Position numbers and translations under genes: made by a program. A stretch of DNA of 64,000 bases from Omphiscola glabra (lineage: Eukaryota > Mollusca > Gastropoda > Lymnaeidae), in contig OZ024796.1 in NCBI GenBank assembly GCA_964017045.1, forward strand, positions 21,041,510-21,105,509. Reading direction: 5' to 3'. Of the stretch, positions 57,196-64,000 are shown piece after piece (within the stretch, counting starts at the first letter, position 1; each line of letters opens with the position of its first letter). The notes under the pieces were generated by a model. That model saw nothing but the letters and a program-made list of their open reading frames with translations, did not search any database and was not told the origin of the DNA.

Positions 57196-57570
57196 ACTGT
57201 TTCATCCACAGTTACCACAAGTGCTGAACTATTGCTTAGCATAAGACTGAGTCTGAATAAAACTGTTTCATCCACAGGCACCACAATTTCAGAACTATTG
57301 CTTAGCATAAGACTGAGTCTGAATAAAACTGTTTCATCCACAGGCACCACAATTTTAGAACTATTGCTTAGCATAAGACTGAGTCTGAATAAAACTGTTT
57401 CATCCACAGGCACCACAATTTCAGAACTATTGCTTAGCATAAGACTGAGTCTGAATAAAACTGTTTCATCCACAGGCACCACAATTTCAGAACTATTGCT
57501 TAGCATAAGACTGAGTCTGAATAAAACTGTTTCATCCACAGGCACCACAATTTCAGAACTATTGCTTAAC
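57196..57570. repeat. 66-base minisatellite, ~5.5 copies
   Basis: The unit contains ATAAGACTGAGTCTGAATAA, then AACTGTTTCATCCACAG, then CACCACAATTTCAGAAC. It is a codon multiple and open on both strands (plus SLNKTVSSTGTTIS, minus SSEIVVPVDETVLFRLSL). Near identity of the copies explains the long frames without invoking a protein. Confidence 0.96.
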
Positions 57571-57689
57571 TTAAGACTGGGGTCAGTAACCGGTATGGTC
57601 AAATCAAGACGCGGGGTCAAAAGATTTTCAACCATGTAAACAAAGATTATTTGTTTACTCCCGACAAGACGTATTAACTTCGATTTATG

Positions 57690-58015
57690 TGTTTGGAGCA
57701 AGATTTTCAGACGGCTAATTGACACATTTCCTGTCGACCTATCGAACTGAAACTTGGCACAAAACGTTGACGATGACAACACACGCGATCAAATTTCCAG
57801 CCACACCCCCAAAAAGTCTGTTTTCAAAGGAGAAGAAGAAGGAAATATGATGCCATTAATTTCATGAAATAAAATTCCCGATAACTGCGCTAAATGAGTT
57901 TCTTATAAATATCTCAATTGTGTTTGGTGCGTAATATTTTCTGATTTTTTTTCCTGAAATAATTGGTGAAATAAATCTGCGCTCTAAAGGCAGGTGGGAC
58001 ATAGAATATAAATCT
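57690..58015 (+). mobile_element. Family A repeat, copy 3
   Basis: It has CGGCTAATTGACACATTTCC, GAACTGAAACTTGGCACA and AATAAAATTCCCGATAACTG, and the 3' part GAAATAAATCTGCGC with GGCAGGTGGGAC. It is full length relative to the 59560 copy. Confidence 0.87.
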
Positions 58016-58247
58016 AAACTACGATAAATAAAAAAAAGGCATATAAATGATTTATTCGAAAAACTGTGTTATTTAGGTTTTTTAAAACTTAGTTTTAAAA
58101 TCTGCTACAAAGTCTGTCAGGGGACGTAATTCAACAGTATTTGTTCTATCCCCAACTGACTGGTAACACTTCTGACGTCATACATTTTTGTGACGTATCA
58201 AATGCAGGTTGATTTGAATCCATCTAGAGTGAATCTAACTTGACACA

Positions 58248-58365
58248 CAGCCCAACAAACGATTAAACAAACAGATGATTAATCTCACGATTAAACAAGC
58301 AGATTATTAATCTAACGGTTAAACAAACAGAAAAATTAATGTCACGATTACGTAAACAGGTGATT
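58248..58365. repeat. 28-base minisatellite, 4 copies
   Basis: Unit CGATTAAACAAACAGATGAT followed by TAATCTCA, diverging to the right. Confidence 0.9.
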
Positions 58366-59324
58366 GATCTCTGCCCCCCCCCACCCCCGTTTGGACTGAG
58401 AAGGGGCTACTAATACCAAATGGGGGAAATGGAGGACACCGTAACGAAACCTCTGAATTCGTCTCAGACGGGTTTAAGACAACCAAATTGTCTAACTTAA
58501 TGAACCATCATTTCAGGGGCAGCCGTATAAGCACAGCTCACTCGTTACTTAACTAAGATGACCATCCACACAAAATAGACTCTAATTTTAATACCATGGT
58601 GTACAAGCCTCGTTATCGGATCATGGGGTAAGAACCTCGACACACTACAACCCCCCCCCCCCCCCATCCCTACTGTCCCTTCCTCATCACAAGGGATCAC
58701 GGATTGATTAATAAGGTCCCCCGTTTTAGGTCCAGGATGACAGAGGGACCAAACAATCTGGCCAAGGACTTAGGACGTGATCGGCTTGTGTGTCATCTGG
58801 CGGAATCCTCTTTAAGGGGGGGAAACCCACGGACGCTTTTATAAGACAATGCAATTTGGTGTGCGCACCGTTCGGAGGGACAAATTGGTGGGACAATGAA
58901 AAGAGAGAACAACCCCTCCACAAGCGCCCCCACCCAAACCAGCACCCCCACCTTGCTCTACTTGGACGTCGAGAAATCCCTTAACGAAATCAGAAGAAAT
59001 ACAATTATAAAAATGGCGAGCTTCTGGAGACGACGTTTCGAGGGAAAAGAGGATTGTCATGTGACTGAGACGATTGTTGATATGATTACAGGGTCAGGGC
59101 GCACCTCGTGGGGTGGCAATATGAATGCAGAGAAATGATGATTTGATTTGCTGCGGTTTGGGGGGGGGGTGGCGTCGAAGCCCTGGTCCGTGTCTAAAAA
59201 TGGGCTTGCGCTATTTTGTGCGTGGACATAAAAGGGTGGGAGTGAGGGAGCGGGGGAGGATCAATTTGTTAGTGGCCGAGGACTCAGTGTTCGCGGGTAT
59301 ATACTTGAGTTATCTTCCAAATAT
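58366..59324. other. Unassigned DNA
   Basis: 58700-59270 is GC-balanced with several short frames on both strands, none recognisable. Poly(C) at 58651 and poly(G) at 59160. Confidence 0.45.
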
Positions 59325-59483
59325 CTTTGCTCCATAAGGAGTTGAAGCAACCAATAGCTGTTAAGGAAGGCGTCTTACTTTGCTCCATAAGGAGTTGAAG
59401 CAACCAATAGCTGTTAAGGAAGGCGTCTTACTTTGCTCCATAAGGAGTTGAAGCAACCAATAGCTGTTAAGGAAGGCGTCTTA
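59325..59483. repeat. 53-base tandem repeat, 3 perfect copies
   Basis: The unit starts CTTTGCTCCATAAGGAGTTG and ends AAGGAAGGCGTCTTA. All three copies appear identical, so the triplication is recent or homogenised. CTCCATAAGGAG within it is a near-palindrome. Confidence 0.97.
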
Positions 59484-59559
59484 CCGCTGGATTATAGACT
59501 TCTTTGGTTAGATATAACTTCGCTTTAGTTCTTGTTTTTCTTTCTTTCTGGCTGGGTGT

Positions 59560-59915
59560 GTGTGTGTCGAAAGTACTCGGACGGCTAATTGACCCACTTC
59601 CTGCCACCCTATCGAATTGAAACTTGGCACGTAGACTCGCTGCCGATAACAACACATTCTCTCAAATCTTCAGCCCCCGAAATCCCCCCCCCCCCCCCCC
59701 CGCAGAAATCCAGTTTTTCAAGGGGAAGATGAAGGAAATAGGATGGCCCTGATTTCACGAAATAAAATCCCCGATAATTGCGCTAAATTAATTCTTAAAA
59801 AATATCGCAAATGCTTTTGGTTGCCCAATCTTTTTTCTTTAGCTTTTCTGAAATAGTTTTGTATAATAAATCTGCAGTGTACAAGCGGGTGGGTCATTAG
59901 AATATTACACATGAT
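59560..59915 (+). mobile_element. Family A repeat, copy 4
   Basis: It has GGACGGCTAATTGACCCACT, GAATTGAAACTTGGCACGTA and AATAAAATCCCCGATAATTG, and the 3' block AATAAATCTGCAGTG with GCGGGTGGGTC. An internal poly(C) tract (59683-59701) occupies the site that is a short C-rich stretch in the other copies. Confidence 0.87.
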
Positions 59916-60242
59916 ATAAAATATTAAAAACGCATATGCGGGATTTAAACAGAAAACGTTCTCTTTACGCGTTGTTTAATTCATAATAGAGAAGACCCGT
60001 TCTGGATATGTATCAATTTACTACAGCTATTTCTTAGTTCATGTAAGACGCCATCACTGTAATCGCCATTACAATTTTAATTTTTTTATATATATTTAAA
60101 TGACACCGAAATTGTATTTGTAGTTTAGAAACACTTTTTTTTTTTTTTTTTAAACGGCTATCAATGTTTTGTCTGCTAGTGTGAGGGACCTCCTTTAGCT
60201 TACGCGATGTAAAGATCTCAAGCAAACCATAATAAAAGAAAA

Positions 60243-60545
60243 CATCACAATCATTTTAGATGACATCACAGTCATTTTAGATGACATCACTGTCATTTTT
60301 AGCTGACATCAAAATCATTTTAGATGACATCACAGTCATTTTAGAGGACATCACAGTCATTTTAGCTGACATCAAAATCATTTTAGATGACATCACTGTC
60401 ATTTTTAGCTGACATCAAAATCATTTTAGATGACATCACGGTCATTTTAGAGGACATCACAGTCATTTTAGATGACATTACAGTCATTTTAGATGACATC
60501 ACAGTCATCTAATTGGACATCACAGTCATTTTAGATGACAAGACG
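60243..60545. repeat. 21-base minisatellite, ~14 copies
   Basis: Unit CATCACAGTCATTTTAGATGA with AAAATCATT and TTTTTAGCTGA variants in a partly regular order. Confidence 0.95.
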
Positions 60546-60649
60546 ATGAAGTCTAAACTGCTTGAACAAAATGTTCACCTAGTTTATTCACATCTGATTC
60601 ATCGCCAACTCAAGCACTGGCAAACGACCCCAATCAGAGATTTCAATCT

Positions 60650-60810
60650 ATGGTCTAGAATTTAGTCTAGTGGCAGTTGATTACATTATACAAAAATCCA
60701 GCGGCAGTTTATTATATATTACAAAGGTCTAGTGGAGGTTGATTATATAATATAAAATTCCAGTTGCAGTTGATTACATATTACAAAAGTCCAGTGGCAG
60801 TTGATTACAT
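60650..60810. repeat. ~36-base minisatellite, 4 copies
   Basis: Theme CAGTGGCAGTTGATTACATA followed by TTACAAAAGTC. Confidence 0.88.
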
Positions 60811-60949
60811 GTATCTAAAATCAACGTGATAATAGTGTGGTCAGGTGAAACTTTGCGACTGACGAAATGAAACAATACCAATCTTAAATTGAAACTACTG
60901 ATGGTATTATAACAAGTCAACATTTCCTCTGTAAAATTAACTTTTCTTC

Positions 60950-61060
60950 GAAGACCACTTTTCTTGTCCTCTTAGAAAAATTCCACTTTTCCTTTCTTAT
61001 ACACATCCACGTTTCTTGTCGTCTAACAATTCCACTTTTCCTGTCCGCTAACCAGGCATT
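60950..61060. repeat. Degenerate CCACTTTTCCT repeat, 3-4 copies
   Basis: AATTCCACTTTTCCTGTCCG and diverged copies with irregular spacing. Confidence 0.7.
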
Positions 61061-61284
61061 CCCCACTCCCCTAGATTGATGCCATCTGTCCGAGTCCATA
61101 ACTGAGCAGGAAAAATTTGCTCAGGAAAATGATCTAATTATTGTAATGGTAAAATATTGCATTTGGTGTCTGGTACAATCTTTTATGTTCAATGTATAAT
61201 GTATTCATGGTTTTATATCTGTAGATTTTGACATGCCCCATTGGGGACGGGGGGGGGGGGGGGCGCTGACCATCGTTCTTACTA

Positions 61285-61490
61285 GTATTGTTACAACTGA
61301 CTGTCTTGCCTACTATTATTGTGGCAGATGACTGACTGTCTTGCCTACTAGTATTGTTGCAACTGACTGTCTTGCCTACTAGTATTGTTGCAACTAACTG
61401 TCCTGCCTACTAGTATTGTTGCAACTGACTGTCTTGCCTACTAGTATTGTTGCAGCTGACTTACTATCTTGCCTACTGATACTGTGGCAG
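61285..61490. repeat. ~31-base minisatellite, 6-7 copies
   Basis: Unit TTGCCTACTAGTATTGTTGC followed by AACTGACTGTC. Confidence 0.94.
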
Positions 61491-61571
61491 CTGACCGTCT
61501 TTCTGGCTACCGGAATAATCAACAAAACAACAAATTAAACAGATGTATATGGAAAATCTATCTAAAATTCT

Positions 61572-61577
61572 TTTATT
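61572..61577 (-). promoter_or_regulatory. Poly(A) signal AATAAA
   Basis: Minus-strand AATAAA, 43 bases past the TAG stop of the exon at 61620-62006. Its spacing supports that exon being terminal. Confidence 0.6.
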
Positions 61578-61619
61578 TCAATACAATAACATTTAGCCAA
61601 GGAGATTTTTGAATATTTG

Positions 61620-62006
61620 CTAATGACGAAACGGCACGGTCCAGATTGAGTGGTCGGCCTTGTTGGTGATATCCTCGTTCTTCACCTTGACCTTTGTTGG
61701 GATTTCGTTACCGTCACAGACCCATACGTCCCAGAGCCATTCGTCACAGAGCCATTCGCCGCAGAGCCATTAGTCACAGAATAACTCGTCACAGAGCCAT
61801 TCGTCACAGAGCCATACTTCACAGAGCCCTTTCGACACAGAGCCATACGAGCTCATGCTGCCACATTTTAGAGTGATGCTTTCAAACCCTGACGCGTCAC
61901 TCAGTAACACGATACATCCATCTGTACAGTCAGATAAGGGCTTATATTTATTAATATGAAAGACACGACTGTTTGTGTCCCGCTCACCAAAATTAGAGGC
62001 AGCAGG
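61620..62006 (-). CDS. Probable terminal exon of an unidentified gene, with an internal minisatellite
   Basis: A single minus frame of 129 codons opens right after a pyrimidine-rich acceptor (T-rich run, then GCGAG at about 62007). It reads PAASNFGERDTNSRVFHINK, then YKPLSDCTDGCIVLLSDASG, then FESITLKCGSMSSYGS. A 15-base minisatellite then gives repeated WLCDE, and the frame ends NEIPTKVKVKNED, ITNKADHSIWTVPFRH and a TAG stop. AATAAA follows. Sequence on both sides of the repeat is coding-like and in the same frame. The array contains one in-frame TAA (61772-61770), 78 codons into the exon, so this allele would be truncated or the locus is a pseudogene. I do not recognise the family. The paired cysteines suggest an extracellular protein (inference). 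Upstream exons were not found. Confidence 0.55.
61722..61850. repeat. 15-base minisatellite inside the probable exon, ~9 copies
   Basis: Unit GAGCCATTCGTCACA. On the minus strand it encodes WLCDE, a Trp-rich pentapeptide. Variants include one that creates a TAA stop, one tryptophan-for-cysteine change and a shortened unit near 61825. Confidence 0.93.
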
Positions 62007-62289
62007 CTCGCATACAGGTTACACCAAAAAAAATAAAAACCTACAATTATTGCGAGAAATTTTTATCTGCAAATTTGTGAAGAGCAAACGTTGCACAGAG
62101 GAGGTCTGATATATTCTAATTTGTCCTGTGGATTAATTGGAAAATGCAATTACTGATTCGGATTAATAATCATTTGATAACAATGTTTCGAAATCGCTTT
62201 GTAGGCATTATGTCCACACAAAAAATGATAAGCCGAAGTTTATGTTTTTGTCATAGAAATGATCTATTCATAGTAAGAAATAGGGTTAG

Positions 62290-62575
62290 GGTTTGTGTTG
62301 ACGTTTTTGTCTTACTTTTTTTCTTTTTCTTTCTTTTTTCTTTCTTTCTTTTTTCTTCCTTTCTATCTTTCTTTCTTGTTCCTCTTTTTTCTTGATTATA
62401 TCTTTCTTTCTTTCTTTTTTTCCTCGTTTCTATTTTTCTTTTTTGCTTTCTTCTTTTATTTTTTCCTTCTTTCTTTTTTTTTTTCTTTTTTTGTTTTCTT
62501 TCCTTTTCTTTCTTTCGTTCTTTCTTTCTTTTCTTCTTTCTTTCTCTCTTTGTTCCTTTCTTTTTTTCGTCTAAT
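62290..62575. repeat. (TTTC)n low-complexity tract
   Basis: Pyrimidine-rich TTTC/TTCT sequence. The phenylalanine-rich frames are spurious. If the exon at 61620-62006 is real, this tract lies in its upstream intron. Confidence 0.96.
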
Positions 62576-62689
62576 TGTACGTAAATTATATCTGCTTTTT
62601 TTTTTATTGTAGAATGGTAAAATTATAACTTTAAAAATAATTTTGTGTGTGTGTGAAACTTTATGGTCGTATTTATTTATTTTTATTGG

Positions 62690-62983
62690 TTAAATACGTT
62701 TATGGAGAGCAGCCTCAATCCCCCCTTCACCCGGATGTCCATCACTGGCCTGCATGGCTGCAATAAACCGATTCTGTCTGTTGGCTGCACATGCGTGCTG
62801 CAGACTTCCGGGAGTCTACCCGGTGATGGACAAGGTCTCATCGAGTTTGAATATCTGTGCATGGCTGACTACAGATTAATGGCGTTTCCCGTTAGCTGGG
62901 CCTCTCAGGGAGGAATGTCGTGGAGTCGAGCAGAATTATGTATATATAAAGCTCAATTACTTTGTTCATGGTCGCCCTGTTGA
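62690..62983 (+). CDS. Ambiguous coding-like segment
   Basis: GC-balanced sequence in an AT-rich setting. The plus frame reads GCNKPILSVGCTCVLQTSGS and FEYLCMADYRLMAFPVSWAS up to a TGA at 62981-62983, with AATAAA at about 63191. The minus strand also has open, cysteine-containing frames (RPCPSPGRLPEVCSTHVQPT). I cannot decide the strand or the family, and it may not be coding at all. Confidence 0.2.
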   Translation, partial: LNTFMESSLNPPFTRMSITGLHGCNKPILSVGCTCVLQTSGSLPGDGQGLIEFEYLCMADYRLMAFPVSWASQGGMSWSRAELCIYKAQLLCSWSPC

Positions 62984-64000
62984 TAAAAGGAGGGTACGAT
63001 TCAGGCAAGACAAGCGTGTACATTCGAAAGTGGAGTGCACTCATTATTTCAGTCGAGTACAAATTAGTTCATCATGCAACAAAAAGCTAACTAATGTCAA
63101 GTTACAGTGCAGAATCTACATGACTAAAGCTCATCAAAGTGGTGGGCCCTGAGCAGGCATCGGCCCACGAGCCCTCGGTCGAAGAACAATAAAATATGAA
63201 ACATTTAAGAAAATAGACAACAAAATGTTAGGGGATTGGTCTATCATGCAATAATAATAATAAGCCTTGCTAGTCACTCACACTGAAATATTTGGGAAGC
63301 ACTTCACATGGTCCTGGACAATACCATCCAGGGGCATCTACCACTACCCCACCCACACCCCTACCCCCCCCCCCCAATGCAGAACGTCCCTGATACCATT
63401 ATTTTATTTTTAAATTCTTTTAAAATTGACTTAAATGCCCATTATAAAATTATTTGTCTATTTTGTTTGTTGTTGGGGTGTTTTTCCACAAATATTTTCA
63501 ATGTATTATTTTCATTCCTGTAAGTTGTTAAGCTTTACAAGAAAGCTCACAACACTATTTTGAGAACCCCTGTACCCATACTTACAGCAAAAGTATCAAA
63601 ACATTTTATCCCGGAAACAAAAAAACAAAAAACGTGTGTCAACCGGAAGTGAATCTCCGGCTGCTTAAATAGCTGAAGCGTCTGCTTCATTTTTATTTTT
63701 ATTTTTATTTTTTTTTCTATTTCATCGTTTTTCAATCTTTTATTTTGGTGGGTAAATCACTTTAATCTTTGGGTAAACCACTTTAATCTTTAAGCTTAGT
63801 TGCCTCGATAAAACTAATGATCAGTTTGAAAATGCGTTAGAGTAGATTTGATGTTGACAAATTCATTGTAGTGTTCACTTTAGTGCTGTCTTTGACAAAT
63901 GAATTATGAATTGCTTGTATCTGTAGTAGCCGTCAAGAGCATCATAAATAGATCTGATATAAATATCTTGGACATTTGATTGTACTACTGTACTTCTTGG
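62984..64000. other. Unassigned AT-rich DNA
   Basis: Contains (AAT)n at about 63250 followed by AGCCTTGCTAG, possibly an inverted SINE tail, and a poly(C) tract at 63365. No exon I can support. Confidence 0.5.

Noticed and set aside
57096..57782. 228-codon minus frame
   Set aside because: It joins a 66-base minisatellite to a family A repeat. Neither part is protein coding in its other copies.
62295..62612. Phe/Ser-rich frame suggesting membrane segments
   Set aside because: It is encoded by a (TTTC)n low-complexity tract. Hydrophobicity follows from composition.

Overview
The window looks like one stretch of animal nuclear genome, most likely a gastropod mollusc and plausibly a freshwater pulmonate snail. 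The reasons are AT-rich non-coding DNA, tRNA-derived SINEs with (ATT)n tails, a LINE 3' end, many hAT-type transposons, no compact gene organisation, and two copies of the hAT element SPIN. SPIN is known from tetrapods, the bug Rhodnius and the pond snail Lymnaea stagnalis, so it points to that snail lineage (inference). There is no operon, no bacterial gene, no CRISPR array and no intact long gene. Nearly all long open frames are tandem repeats with stop-free units.

The dominant content is minisatellite DNA. By hand I count more than 60 tandem arrays with units from 11 to 66 bases, covering roughly a third of the window. The largest are a 42/43-base array (7731-9090), a 41-base array (19707-20950), a 29-base array (22060-23128), a 38-base array with a duplicated 268-base higher-order unit (23575-24455) and an 11-base array of about 160 copies (34027-35790). 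The rest is a mosaic of mobile-element remains.

Layout: 1-5000 holds a MITE with long inverted repeats and a possible terminal exon (minus). 5059-6080 is a 28-base array split by a SINE. 7200-13600 is array-rich, with a hAT MITE carrying its own 13-base array and a SPIN copy. 13600-26200 is SINE, long arrays and unassigned DNA. 26480-30500 holds hAT relics, the second SPIN and several arrays. 31226-33588 and 50151-52412 are two copies of a ~2.3-kb element, each with a tetranucleotide array at the same internal site. 34027-38600 is arrays and low-complexity DNA. 38700-41916 is a decayed hAT transposase gene (DUF4371/ZMYM1-like). 48247-49070 is a LINE 3' end on the minus strand. 49290-59915 has three of the four copies of an unnamed ~340-base repeat. 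55134-55714 is a SINE interrupted by a hAT MITE. 61620-62006 is a probable terminal coding exon on the minus strand with a poly(A) signal.

The most striking pattern is that several minisatellites arose inside identifiable sequence rather than in anonymous DNA: within two signature motifs of the hAT transposase, between the stop codon and tail of a LINE, inside a hAT MITE, inside two unclassified repeat families and inside a probable coding exon. I see no self-contained new multi-gene system. The candidate novelty is this repeated conversion of transposon and exon sequence into minisatellites.
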